Source of the DNA: JBDREC01 sp043820105 [NCBI: Pseudomonadota bacterium]
GTDB lineage: Bacteria > Bdellovibrionota_F > JAHFAK01
Assembly (NCBI GenBank): GCA_043820105.1
Contig: JBDREC010000089.1
Span: forward strand, 1 to 39,965
Length of the DNA stretch: 39,965 nt
Direction of reading: 5' to 3'
Of the stretch, positions 27,266 to 36,825 are shown one piece after another. The translations under genes and the position numbers were made by a program. How positions within the stretch are numbered: position 1 is the first letter of the stretch; the number at the start of each line of letters is the position of its first letter. The notes beneath the pieces were generated by a model, which saw only the letters and a list, made by a program, of their open reading frames with translations, searched no databases and was not told where the DNA came from.

Positions 27266-28058
27266 TAATAGCCGCCTCTAAAGTTTTAATAATTTTTTTA
27301 AAATCATCACATCGAAACTTATAAAAATCAATTGATTCCATAAGGCTTACTTTACAATAAGGAAGCATTGAATTCTTTCGTATTAGCCTATTACCTGCTT
27401 CGTGTGATATTTTAGCGAATTCACATGCTTTAACTCTTGCTCTTTTAAAAAAAACAACTTTTTTCAAATAGGTTTTTTCTTTCTGATTTCTCTGGCTTAA
27501 TTTGAATATATAGGGAGCAACTTCTAGTTTTTTATAATTTTTAATGTTTTTTTTAATAACCTCATAGCCTTTATAAGAGCTCACAACCAGGCGAGGCAAA
27601 GGTAAAACTTCATTTGTTTTTACATTTATCAAGGCTATTTCATCTGATAAATACTTATAACCAAGCTCAGCCATTTTAATTGATATTAAAGACTTGCCTG
27701 AGAATTTATTAGCAGAAATCACAATTGCTTTTTCGCCCTTTGCAAATACAGCTGCATGAATTTTTGCATAAGCAGACTCCAGGTGCACAATGTCTTTAAT
27801 TAAATACCATTCAAAATTCGCAAGCAAATCCCAATAATCATTGGCTACATAATCTAGATTTTGATTTTCATAAATTTCATATTCATTATTTTTATTATAA
27901 ATAAGAGTATATATTTTGGATATTTTGCTTGTTTGCTTACTGTTTATAAAGGAAAAAAAATAAGGGCTCAGATCTTTTACAAGATTTTCAAAAAGATCCT
28001 GACTATTTGATTTCACAGAAATTAATTTATTATTTAAGTCAATAATCTTGGAAAACAC
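27255..28058 (-). CDS. HprK-related P-loop protein of a PqqD/radical SAM cassette
   Basis: 267 aa, GTG start (AAAGG six bases upstream) abutting the PqqD gene. The core HAAVFAKGEKAIVISANKFS with following GKS (101-123), then ELGYKYLSDEIALI (131-144), matches the HprK-like fold: Walker A followed by the S-D-(D/E) motif. The first glycine of Walker A is replaced by Ala/Ser. HPr kinase-related proteins of this kind occur beside PqqD-like carriers in presumed peptide-modification cassettes; direct substrates are not established. It lacks the N-terminal domain of true HprK, and no HPr gene is seen. Confidence 0.75.
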   Translation of the reverse strand: MFSKIIDLNNKLISVKSNSQDLFENLVKDLSPYFFSFINSKQTSKISKIYTLIYNKNNEYEIYENQNLDYVANDYWDLLANFEWYLIKDIVHLESAYAKIHAAVFAKGEKAIVISANKFSGKSLISIKMAELGYKYLSDEIALINVKTNEVLPLPRLVVSSYKGYEVIKKNIKNYKKLEVAPYIFKLSQRNQKEKTYLKKVVFFKRARVKACEFAKISHEAGNRLIRKNSMLPYCKVSLMESIDFYKFRCDDFKKIIKTLEAAINER

Positions 28059-28331
28059 TTATGCCTTTCTAACAAGATCTTGATTTTCAAGTTCACTTAC
28101 TATTTTTTTAATATCAATTAAAGCTTGTTTCTTATTCACTTCATATCTAGTCTTAAGCTCTTCAGCTATTTCATCCAGGGTATTATTACCAGTGCATGCC
28201 TTCCATATCAAAGTACTTGTTGCATTCAAGGTTAAAACCTTTGAACCATCTTGATTAAACAAAAGAATTTCATCACCAACTGGTCTTTGAATAATTCCCC
28301 TGGATTTTTTAAATTTATCATTATTTTTCAT
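28059..28331 (-). CDS. PqqD-like peptide-binding protein (RRE)
   Basis: 90 aa, standard for PqqD. Winged-helix RRE pattern: GDEILLFNQDGSKVLTLNAT, then IWKACTGNNTLDEIAEEL and a C-terminal AxxDIxxxVxxLxxxxLV helix. PqqD proteins bind the leader of a ribosomal peptide and present it to a radical SAM enzyme. The start codon overlaps the stop of the radical SAM gene by one base (TAATG), and the HprK-like GTG abuts its stop. Confidence 0.92.
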   Translation of the reverse strand: MKNNDKFKKSRGIIQRPVGDEILLFNQDGSKVLTLNATSTLIWKACTGNNTLDEIAEELKTRYEVNKKQALIDIKKIVSELENQDLVRKA

Positions 28332-29422
28332 TAATTATATTTCTCATAATAAATTAAACTTAGCTTTTTTATCTCATCATACATTTCTTTGCAACCATTA
28401 AAACCAAATGTCTTTGGATAACCATGGTATAAAGGAGCTTGTCTGCACATACCACAAACAGGCTTATATTCGCATTTTAAGCATTCTGAATTTGGGACAT
28501 TAATTTTTAGGATATCTTTTACCTTTTTAATGATATCATCATCTGAACACTCTTCACTTATTATTGAAACAGGCTCATCAAGTTCACATCTTCTCAAATT
28601 TCCATAACAATCAATTTCAAGTAAAGTGCCACCAAAGCACCCATAAAATGCAGACTCAAAACTTAGCATCTTCCTTTGAAAATCCCCTGGAGAGAAGCCT
28701 AAAAACCATATTGGTTCAACATGTGTATACTTTTTCATTATTAGAGAATGGTATTTTGCAGATGCCTCCATATATTCTTCTAAGGTTAAGACCATTTTCA
28801 TAACAGCTGCTTTTGTTGAGTGCCTATGTCCTTTGGGAAAATGTAGGATTGGGTGAACAAAGTGAGATATTTTGCAGCTATTTCTTTGTCCTAGATTATT
28901 TAAATAAATTAAAAGAGGCTCAAGTTCTTTAAAGTTATTCTTTGTTAAGGTTGTTTTAATTGAAGTGCTAATATTGGCGTTAAAATATTTTTCAAAATTA
29001 CCAATTACACTTTTATAGGATTTTCTGGTAAATTCATGAACTTTATCAATACCATCAACACTGACACTTACAGAAAATAAGTTATTATCAACTTTTAGTT
29101 TTTTGTTTGTTAAAATCTTGTCCGGAATATTAAAACCATTTGTAACATATGTAAGGCAAACACCATTATTAACAAGATAATCAATAAAGCTGTAAACAGC
29201 CTTTGAAGTCAATATTTCTCCGCCTGATAGCTGAAGGCGAAGTTGGGCATTTCCTAAGTGCTTTAGCAAGGCATCTATTATTTTTTTTCTGAAACTATAA
29301 GTGATGTATTTTTTCTTGTTTTTTTTTTCGATATAACAATAAGGACATGAAAAATTACAATTCTTGGTAATTTCCATAACAATATTACAAAATTGAAGTT
29401 GCTTTGGTAAGATCTTGGTCAT
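28331..29422 (-). CDS. Radical SAM/SPASM peptide-modifying enzyme
   Basis: 363 aa. Radical SAM cluster C22-x3-C26-x2-C29 (CNFSCPYC), SAM-binding SGGE (66-69), TNGF (94-97) and a SPASM-type C-terminus with Cys at 262, 272, 279, 314, 317, 323, 326 and 344 (C-x-x-C-x5-C-x-x-C-x17-C), able to hold two auxiliary 4Fe-4S clusters. Enzymes of this class install C-S, C-C or ether crosslinks or epimerise peptides, using a PqqD partner such as the next gene. It follows the Tat-signal six-Cys gene by 23 nt. No strong ribosome-binding site is visible before the ATG. The crosslink type cannot be told from sequence. Confidence 0.9.
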   Translation of the reverse strand: MTKILPKQLQFCNIVMEITKNCNFSCPYCYIEKKNKKKYITYSFRKKIIDALLKHLGNAQLRLQLSGGEILTSKAVYSFIDYLVNNGVCLTYVTNGFNIPDKILTNKKLKVDNNLFSVSVSVDGIDKVHEFTRKSYKSVIGNFEKYFNANISTSIKTTLTKNNFKELEPLLIYLNNLGQRNSCKISHFVHPILHFPKGHRHSTKAAVMKMVLTLEEYMEASAKYHSLIMKKYTHVEPIWFLGFSPGDFQRKMLSFESAFYGCFGGTLLEIDCYGNLRRCELDEPVSIISEECSDDDIIKKVKDILKINVPNSECLKCEYKPVCGMCRQAPLYHGYPKTFGFNGCKEMYDEIKKLSLIYYEKYN

Positions 29423-29445
29423 TTATTTTATAAATTTCTAATAAG

Positions 29446-29952
29446 CTAATTTTTCTTCTTATCATAATCGAAAAGAGAATCTTTTTTGCCTTTATCATCA
29501 TATGGCTGGCCATAGCTTTGATTATAAGTTCCTTCTTGCCCAGGCATTCCACCTCCAGGAGCAGGAACTATAACAGGAGCTGGCTGACCCCATTGTGTTT
29601 TTTGATCTTCGGTTTCTCCTGGCATGCCACCCTTGCCTGATCCACCACCACCTTTAACCTTCTCACAATAAGATCCATTCCAAACATAATTAGCAGGACA
29701 TTTTAGAGTAGTACAAACCCCTTTTCCTGGGTCCCATTTTAAGGCTGGTGGGCAAACACAGCTTTTAACTTTAGTATTAAAAACCTTATTTTTGGGACAA
29801 GAAATACCTTTAATCCATACGGGCTTTGGTGGAGCAAAGGCTTTTTCTATCATCATAGTCTCAATTGTTGGAACAAGATAGGGAAGAAGTAGGGCAGACT
29901 TTGCTGACTTTTTTAAAAAATCTCTTCTTTTATTATCTGTTTTATGTGCCAT
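29446..29952 (-). CDS. Tat-exported six-cysteine protein, candidate substrate of the cassette
   Basis: 168 aa, no named family. A twin-arginine signal (KRRDFLKK, residues 8-15) with hydrophobic stretch and AFA cleavage site (about 40) precedes a Cys-rich region with C52, C65, C67, C80, C85 and C96 (spacing 12-1-12-4-10). The tail (100-168) is Gly/Pro/Gln-rich and disordered, with GGM and QPY motifs. First gene after the promoter at 29998 and 23 nt ahead of the radical SAM gene, the position of a RiPP precursor. A folded Tat substrate could also be matured by the enzyme in the cytoplasm before export. Substrate status is inference. Confidence 0.7.
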   Translation of the reverse strand: MAHKTDNKRRDFLKKSAKSALLLPYLVPTIETMMIEKAFAPPKPVWIKGISCPKNKVFNTKVKSCVCPPALKWDPGKGVCTTLKCPANYVWNGSYCEKVKGGGGSGKGGMPGETEDQKTQWGQPAPVIVPAPGGGMPGQEGTYNQSYGQPYDDKGKKDSLFDYDKKKN

Positions 29953-29997
29953 AAAATTAATTTTCCGAATAAGTTTAAATAGTTACATGAAGCAGTT

Positions 29998-30026
29998 ATT
30001 ATACCATTATATTAATAAAAAAGCAA
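29998..30026 (-). promoter_or_regulatory. Promoter of the radical SAM-murQ operon
   Basis: Minus-strand TTGCTT (30021-30026), 17-nt spacer and a perfect TATAAT (29998-30003), 46 nt before the Tat-protein ATG. It separates this operon from tamA, which ends at 30037. Confidence 0.55.
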
Positions 30027-30036
30027 TATCAAATAC

Positions 30037-32847
30037 TTAGAAAATTCCCATTGAAAAATGAAAATTCCCAAGAGATTCATTGTCTTGTTTATCAAGTTTG
30101 AAGCCATAATCAAGTTTAATCGGTCCAATGGGTGTAAAATATCTTATACCCAGGCCTGCTGATTTTCTGAAGCTAGTTATATCAAAATCATCAAAATCTG
30201 CATAGACATTTCCGCCATCTGCAAATACTGCAAAATAGAAATCTGAAAAAACAGGGATCATTACTTCTGTCATATAGTTTAGAAAAATATTCCCTCCAAT
30301 AGGCTCTAGTTCGCCAGTAATTTCATCAATTCCAAAGGTCTGACTTGAACCAACAAAATCTTCTGAAAAGCCTCTGACAGAACCTGTGCCACCTAGAAAA
30401 AATCTTTTATCAATGGGTAGTTCACTTGTATCAGAATAAGGATTTGCAAATCCTGCTCTAAGTGAAAAGGCTAGTAGCAATGGTTTAAGAAAAGGCAAAA
30501 AGAAGTCATTTCTAATCATAGACTTATGAAACTCTTCTGCTGAAGCTAAATATTGATTGTATAGCTCATAGTATATAGATCCAAAATATCCACTTGTAGG
30601 TCTAAATCGAGAATCTCTTAAATCTAGTGTTATAATAGGACCAATAGAACCCATGATATATTGTCTTGCTTCAATATCCTCTGATAAAATATTAAAGGTT
30701 TCACTAACTTCAAAAGCATATTTTAAGGCAGTATTTAATATATTTTTATATTTTTTATCTATCTTGAAAGTGACCTTGTTTTCATCACTATCATAGGCTA
30801 TTTCATCTTCAGTTTTATTCAGATAATCAACATTGAAATTGTATCCAGTATTCCAAATATCAGGCTCTCGATAACCAACAGATATACTTCTTTCAGTAAG
30901 ATCAGCGTCCACAATCCTTCTCCTAATCTCACTTCTAAGATATAAAGATTCAGCGCCACCAAAAAAGTTATTGTGGCGAACAAGTGCAAAACCTCTTACA
31001 AAGTTGTCTTTAAAGATAGTATTATCAGCGTCATAAAAGCTACCAACCCCTCCTCCTAACTCTAAGTTAATTGCATTTGATTCTTCTACTTTAATTAAAA
31101 GATCATGATAATTTGAATATTTACCCTTTCCCTTATCTATAATAGAAACTCGCTTAAAAACTCCTAGGCTTTCAATATTGCGTTTGGTTTGAAATAATAG
31201 ATCTGGATTTAAGGGGTCCCCATATTCAAGTTCTATTTTCCTTCTTATAATTCTGTCATTGGTTCTAAAATTTCCTTCTATATTAATATCACCTACAAGT
31301 GCCTTTTCTCCTTCTAAAATATTAAAATCAACTTGAACTGCTGTTTTGTCATCTGAAAAATTAAGCTTTTCAACAACCTTACAATCAATATAACCACTTG
31401 AAAGATATTTTCTTAAAATAAGCCTTTTATCGTTTTCTAGTTCTTCAAGGTTAATGCTAGTATCAACTTTGTTTTTTATTAATTCTTCTATTTCTTTTTT
31501 TGAATAGCTATGAAGTCCTGTTAAATTAATTTTTGTAATAGTAGTTTTAACACCCTCATTAATATTAATATTAAAGCTTCCAGTTTCATTTTCTTTATCT
31601 TGAACAATATTTAAAATTTCACAACTTGCATCTAAATATCCCATACGATTATAAATAGCTTCTATATCAGGGCAAATATATTTAAGCATTTTTTCTTTAT
31701 AATAATACTTATCCTTTGATTTTCCCATTTTTTCTTCAACTATTTTATCAACAGCTTTTTTTGTTAGCTGGGAGGCGCCAATTATATTAAATTCTTTTAT
31801 TGTTGCCACTGGCCCTTTCTCAATATCAAAATCAATAATAAGGTCATTACCTTTCAGATTTGATTCTATTGTAATTTGAGGATTAAAATAACCATTGCTA
31901 TTATAAAAAGCTGTAAGCCCTCTTTTCAGCAATTCAACAAATTTAGGATCATCAACAACAATACTTTCAAAATTCAATTCTGACATTAGCTCTTCTTCTT
32001 TAAAACCTTTATCTCCAGAAAAATCGCTTTTTATCTTATATCCCATTTTAGCTGAAATAAAAATTGTTACATATGAAGAATCAGTATAGGTTTCATATAT
32101 AGGATTGAATACCCTAACTCTATAATAACCTTTTTCCTTATAATACCGAACAAGCCCATCAATTTTAAGTTTAAGGTTTTTGGGGTCAAGGGGCTCATTT
32201 TCTTTTAAAGAAAGTTTTTTTAAAATTTTATTTGTCTCAAGACCAAGAAATCCGTTTAAGTTAACCGTTTTAATTATTGCTTGATTACCTTCATTAATAT
32301 TAAAAACCAAAAGCCTTCCAAAAGTGTTTTCCCTTTGTTTTAACTCAAATTGAATGTTTGTTTTGAAATATCCTTGCTCTCTATACTTATCTAAAGCATT
32401 ATTAATGGCTTCATCTAAATCCAGATCATCAATATACATTCCCTTTTTAATTGAAAGCATGGAAAGAAACTGCTTGTCATTAAAAAGAGCATTTCCATTA
32501 ATTATTAATTCAACTATCTGCTCTTTTTCGACAACTTTAAAGTTTAAATTACATGTTTTTTCAGTCGTTGAACAGGCAGCTGATAAAATAAGATTATTTA
32601 TATTGTTTTCTTTTATGGTTTGTTTAATCAATTTATTAAACAATGATGAATCATAATCTTCTTGAATATTAGTAATAATGTATTCATAAACTCTTTTTTT
32701 ACTCTCCTCATTGTCTGACTGGACAGAAATTTCTCCAATTGCATAGCCAATAACTTGGGCTCGTATATTTCCCTGTAGAAATAAAGAAAGCCCTATAAAT
32801 AAAAACAAAGGGATATTCAAATGTCGTATAATCTTATATAGTCTCAT
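30037..32847 (-). CDS. tamA: Omp85-family outer-membrane protein TamA/BamA, seven POTRA domains
   Basis: 936 aa from ATG 32847, chosen because it overlaps the tamB stop as ATGA with GGGAG five bases upstream; an in-frame ATG 12 bases earlier exists. After a signal peptide, seven POTRA-like units can be read (numbering from that earlier ATG: about 38-112, 113-191, 192-273, 274-349, 350-436, 437-517, 518-593), each with the (A)DKYREQGYF- or YYKEKGYYRV-type helix and a closing N/V-x-E-G. The Omp85 barrel follows, with GTGSVRGFSEDFVG near 815 (the conserved VRGF loop). Classic TamA has three POTRAs. It works with TamB in outer-membrane protein or lipid transfer. Confidence 0.9.
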   Translation of the reverse strand: MRLYKIIRHLNIPLFLFIGLSLFLQGNIRAQVIGYAIGEISVQSDNEESKKRVYEYIITNIQEDYDSSLFNKLIKQTIKENNINNLILSAACSTTEKTCNLNFKVVEKEQIVELIINGNALFNDKQFLSMLSIKKGMYIDDLDLDEAINNALDKYREQGYFKTNIQFELKQRENTFGRLLVFNINEGNQAIIKTVNLNGFLGLETNKILKKLSLKENEPLDPKNLKLKIDGLVRYYKEKGYYRVRVFNPIYETYTDSSYVTIFISAKMGYKIKSDFSGDKGFKEEELMSELNFESIVVDDPKFVELLKRGLTAFYNSNGYFNPQITIESNLKGNDLIIDFDIEKGPVATIKEFNIIGASQLTKKAVDKIVEEKMGKSKDKYYYKEKMLKYICPDIEAIYNRMGYLDASCEILNIVQDKENETGSFNININEGVKTTITKINLTGLHSYSKKEIEELIKNKVDTSINLEELENDKRLILRKYLSSGYIDCKVVEKLNFSDDKTAVQVDFNILEGEKALVGDINIEGNFRTNDRIIRRKIELEYGDPLNPDLLFQTKRNIESLGVFKRVSIIDKGKGKYSNYHDLLIKVEESNAINLELGGGVGSFYDADNTIFKDNFVRGFALVRHNNFFGGAESLYLRSEIRRRIVDADLTERSISVGYREPDIWNTGYNFNVDYLNKTEDEIAYDSDENKVTFKIDKKYKNILNTALKYAFEVSETFNILSEDIEARQYIMGSIGPIITLDLRDSRFRPTSGYFGSIYYELYNQYLASAEEFHKSMIRNDFFLPFLKPLLLAFSLRAGFANPYSDTSELPIDKRFFLGGTGSVRGFSEDFVGSSQTFGIDEITGELEPIGGNIFLNYMTEVMIPVFSDFYFAVFADGGNVYADFDDFDITSFRKSAGLGIRYFTPIGPIKLDYGFKLDKQDNESLGNFHFSMGIF

Positions 32848-35800
32848 TTGAACTCCCATTTAAACTTAAAGCCAACGCCCATTTCACTTGTTTTATTTAT
32901 CCCTCGATCTTTCCAATCAGCAAGCAGTGAAAATGTTTTAATCATTTTATATTCTACATCAGCCGCTTGTTCTCCAATATTCTCCAAAGCTGCCTTATAA
33001 GTGGCTTCTATGTCATCGCTTATTTTTGTGCTTATTAATAAAAAAGGTTGAACTGAGTCAGATACATCTGAATAACTAGGTACAATTTGAAATGTTTTAA
33101 TAAATTTCACTTTTGAGGTAAGCTCATTTTCAATGAACTCCTGGGCTGAACCTGTTAACACTGAAGCTGCTTCCCACTTTCCAACCTCAGCTGACTCAAT
33201 GCTTTTAGCAGTAACGCCAACTTCTATTAATGAAAGAATATCATAGTCATCAAGATATGGTTCTGAAGTAAATGTAGTACTAAAGTTTTGAAGATTGCCT
33301 CCTGCATTAAAATAAATTCTATAAGGAATTTTTTCGACTTTTTCCATTACTTCTGTTTGGGCAATTACCTCAAACATAGGATTAATGCTTGTCGGGTCAC
33401 TAAATTTGAGTGCGCCGATTATAATTTCGAATTCATGTTCTCTGAAAAAGACTTTTCCTTTTTCTGTTTTTATTTGACCAATTACACTAGGTTTATCAAG
33501 ACTTCCTGAAATTTTCAAGTTTCCACCCAATTGAGACCTTGCCACATTGTTATCTATAAGTATTGAATCCTCACTAATAATAACAAGGTTAAGGTTTAGC
33601 TTACTATCATCTGATGTAGACAATCCCTTTGGTTTCTTTTTTTTCTTAATAAAGTTCAAAGTATTTAAAAGATCTGTTTTCCAATTAACTTTTCTTAAGT
33701 ATTTTGCTTCTTTAATATTAATGTTTCCACTGATATCTGGAGATGATAAGGGTCCATTAAAGGCCAAGTCTCCATTTAATATCATTGAAACCTGTGGCAA
33801 AATTTCAAAGGAAATATCATTAAGACTAAAGTTAGTATAAACGCTATCAGGCACAAATCCCCTAAAAGCTAAATAACCCTGGCCACTAATATTACCATCT
33901 CCTAATGTACAAGTAATTTTATCAAAAACCATTTTATCTTGATTAAAATTAAACTCAATAAAAGGATCAACAAAAGGTTGCTTTAAATTTCCTATGCTAA
34001 AATATGATCCAATAATTTTGCCTTTTCCATGGAGAATAGGATTATCAATTTCCCCTCTAATATTTAAAGCAAACTCGATATCTGCATCTATTCCGGATAT
34101 GGCAGGCACTAAAGCAGTCAATGGATTTAATGGTAAAAACCCTTCAAGTTTGAAATCAATATTTTTATTAAAATCGCCCTTTGCAAATATTTTAATTAGC
34201 TTTTCATTAATTTTTGCTTCCCATGGGCTAATTTTATATTTTCCATTTGAGGCCAAAATATTAATAGGGCCGGTATTTGAAATTGAATTTCCCTTAAAAG
34301 TAAAATTTACCCTGGAAATATCAATATCAGCATTCAAATTTTTAATATCATTTGTTTTGGATTTTATAACTCCCTTTGAATCTAGCAATAAAGTTGGCGT
34401 TGAACCATTTCCAATCATTGACAAGCTCTTAAATAAAAATCCGAGATCAAGATTTCTTGTGTCATATCTTAAATTAAGATATTGTTTGTCAATATCAATA
34501 TTAGAAGTGACTTCAATCTTTTCAAGAAGTTTTGCATTCACTGATACAACATTATCTTCCATGTTAAAGTCAATTTGTGAATCAGCAAGAGCCTGTCCAT
34601 CATAATTAGTTTCACCAAGAATTAAGTTCCCCTGGCTTTTTAGTTTATCTTTATAGTTTATTGAAAGCGTTCCTGTCAGCTTACTGTCTAACTTAAAACT
34701 TTCATCATTTATCATCTTTTTAATTGGCAGATCAGCTATCGTAAGCTTTAAATCAGTCTCTTCTGGTGAAACAAAACCACTAGCTACCATTTGACCTTCT
34801 TCACAGGAAAAGTGATCAATAATTAATTTATCATTTTCATATTTCAATGAAATTGTTGGTGATTGAAATGAATTTTCATTAAAATCAAGGCTCCTGCCTC
34901 GTAAGTTTAGATGACCTGATTTTGAACCATTTTTAATTTCAAAAACACCAGATCCACTTAAAAACCCTGATGGCAGATAATCTGCTTTTAAGTTTGGATA
35001 AATTTTTAAAAGATCCTGGGGATTAAATTTTCTAACATAAATATTCGCCTCTGCAGCAAAATCATCGCTAGAAAAATCACTTTTAATATCGATTTGAGCA
35101 GATGAATTATATGCTTTTACACTTAAATCTTTAATTGATATTTTACTGTCTTTTAAGGCAAAGCTTCCATAAAGGTTATTAATATTAAACTTATCATACT
35201 TCAATTTGCTTAGGTTAAAAGATGTCGCGATCTGAAGATTGCTATATTTTCCCCAAACCCTTCCCTCTATTTTTTCAGCAAAGCCCTTTAGTTGCTTAGA
35301 AAAAACCAGGCCCTGAGGGAGGTTTATTTTTTCTGCATTATAGCTAATGTCCATTGAGTCTGTAAAATCAAAAAGGGCTTTTGCGTTTATTTTATTGCCT
35401 TTATATGATATTAAACCCTCTGTAATATCAAGACGATTTTTATTGATGTTCAAGCTTGTTTGTAGTTTAGCATTCGTAATATTAACAAGCTCAGTTGAAC
35501 CATTTATTCTGATATTAGAGCAATCAAGATCTGTTTTTCCTGACAAAGAAAATTCATTTAACCTCCCAGTAAACTGAGCACTTCCATTAATTAAAATATC
35601 TATCCTTTTGGTTGAGGCTTTTACAGATTTTAATATCTCTGATAAAAAAACGTTCTTTGAATTTAGCTTACCAGAAAAATTCAAATCTTTATTGCTAATA
35701 TCTATTGATGAATCTATATGCAATTCACCTTTTTTTTTAGTATTAAATATACCACTGAGCTTAAATACATGTTCTCTGTTAAAGATTTCAAAATTTGCAT

Positions 35801-36716
35801 CATTTATTAAAAATCCATCTAAGTTAACTTTCGACAATAAAAGATTGGATTTTCCATAAACCTTTCCTCTTTTTTTTGAGCCAAGAACGTAGTTGGAAAC
35901 ATATTTTATTTTTCCAGAAAAACCGGAATTAAATTTTAAACATTTTTTATATTGATCAAGATCTATTTTACCCTTCGTGAAAAAGCTAAAAATTCCACTT
36001 TTAAGAATATATTTTCCCTTTAATTTATGCTCATCATTTCCTGTTTTATAATCTAAGGAATCAATAGAGATATATTTATTGCTCATTGTTATTAGCAGTT
36101 TTTCAATCAAAAGAGGTGGGCATTCTATATTGTCTTTATAAACTTTTACTTTCCCATCGCGAAGCAAAATAGGGTCCCCAGTTGATGCCTGATTATCAAA
36201 AGCCAGTCTTCCAACTATATGGGGCACAATTCCTTTTGCATAAATTTTATTTTTTTCATCTGTATAGGAAAAGGATAAGTTAGAAATATTAATTTTTTCG
36301 ATTTTAAATTTTGTTAATGTATTTATTTTTGATTTAATATCGAATTCATCTTGGGTTTTTTCTGAACTTTTAAGGTTTATGGTAACAGACTCCACTTTTA
36401 AAAGACCGATATCAACTTTGCCAACAAATATTTTAAAAACGCTAAATTCCAATAGAAGGTTGTTAATATAAATAGAATAACTATTCTCTTTTTTATCAAT
36501 AAATTGAAGTCCGTTTATTTGAACTTGTGGTGGAAAGAAATTTATAGAAAAATCATTAACTTTTAAATCTATACCTGCATAAGAAGCACCTCTAGAGGCA
36601 AGTTGTTTAACAACATATTCTTTAAAAAAGTCTGTTTTTACAAGAATGACAATAGATGCAGATGAAATCACTACAGCTATTAGAAATCCAAGTAGCAATT
36701 TATGTCTTTTCTTCAT
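32844..36716 (-). CDS. tamB: Translocation/assembly module protein TamB
   Basis: 1290 aa from ATG 36716, which has GCAGGA four bases upstream; the open frame extends five codons to a TTG. An N-terminal transmembrane anchor (about residues 8-26) is followed by a very long repetitive beta-rich region (AsmA/TamB-type strand repeats such as ISGNINIKEAKY, SGSLDKPSVIGQIKTEKGKV) and the C-terminal DUF490 domain ending FKFKWEFK. TamB forms a hydrophobic groove spanning the periplasm between inner membrane and TamA. Coupled to tamA by an ATGA overlap. Confidence 0.93.
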   Translation of the reverse strand: MKKRHKLLLGFLIAVVISSASIVILVKTDFFKEYVVKQLASRGASYAGIDLKVNDFSINFFPPQVQINGLQFIDKKENSYSIYINNLLLEFSVFKIFVGKVDIGLLKVESVTINLKSSEKTQDEFDIKSKINTLTKFKIEKINISNLSFSYTDEKNKIYAKGIVPHIVGRLAFDNQASTGDPILLRDGKVKVYKDNIECPPLLIEKLLITMSNKYISIDSLDYKTGNDEHKLKGKYILKSGIFSFFTKGKIDLDQYKKCLKFNSGFSGKIKYVSNYVLGSKKRGKVYGKSNLLLSKVNLDGFLINDANFEIFNREHVFKLSGIFNTKKKGELHIDSSIDISNKDLNFSGKLNSKNVFLSEILKSVKASTKRIDILINGSAQFTGRLNEFSLSGKTDLDCSNIRINGSTELVNITNAKLQTSLNINKNRLDITEGLISYKGNKINAKALFDFTDSMDISYNAEKINLPQGLVFSKQLKGFAEKIEGRVWGKYSNLQIATSFNLSKLKYDKFNINNLYGSFALKDSKISIKDLSVKAYNSSAQIDIKSDFSSDDFAAEANIYVRKFNPQDLLKIYPNLKADYLPSGFLSGSGVFEIKNGSKSGHLNLRGRSLDFNENSFQSPTISLKYENDKLIIDHFSCEEGQMVASGFVSPEETDLKLTIADLPIKKMINDESFKLDSKLTGTLSINYKDKLKSQGNLILGETNYDGQALADSQIDFNMEDNVVSVNAKLLEKIEVTSNIDIDKQYLNLRYDTRNLDLGFLFKSLSMIGNGSTPTLLLDSKGVIKSKTNDIKNLNADIDISRVNFTFKGNSISNTGPINILASNGKYKISPWEAKINEKLIKIFAKGDFNKNIDFKLEGFLPLNPLTALVPAISGIDADIEFALNIRGEIDNPILHGKGKIIGSYFSIGNLKQPFVDPFIEFNFNQDKMVFDKITCTLGDGNISGQGYLAFRGFVPDSVYTNFSLNDISFEILPQVSMILNGDLAFNGPLSSPDISGNINIKEAKYLRKVNWKTDLLNTLNFIKKKKKPKGLSTSDDSKLNLNLVIISEDSILIDNNVARSQLGGNLKISGSLDKPSVIGQIKTEKGKVFFREHEFEIIIGALKFSDPTSINPMFEVIAQTEVMEKVEKIPYRIYFNAGGNLQNFSTTFTSEPYLDDYDILSLIEVGVTAKSIESAEVGKWEAASVLTGSAQEFIENELTSKVKFIKTFQIVPSYSDVSDSVQPFLLISTKISDDIEATYKAALENIGEQAADVEYKMIKTFSLLADWKDRGINKTSEMGVGFKFKWEFK

Positions 36717-36825
36717 TTTTCCTGCAAACAATTTTGGTTTGCATTTTTATTTTAATTACCATAATAAAAATAATACTAACTTAAAAAGCATTCAAAAATA
36801 AACATTTTTTTTAGGAAAAGTCTAC

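Noticed and set aside
33994-34605. 203-codon plus-strand open frame inside tamB
   Set aside because: Antisense shadow of the well-supported tamB frame, with no family match or ribosome site.
36717-36731. TTG start adding five residues to TamB
   Set aside because: The ATG at 36716 has a properly spaced GCAGGA and begins the canonical basic plus hydrophobic anchor.
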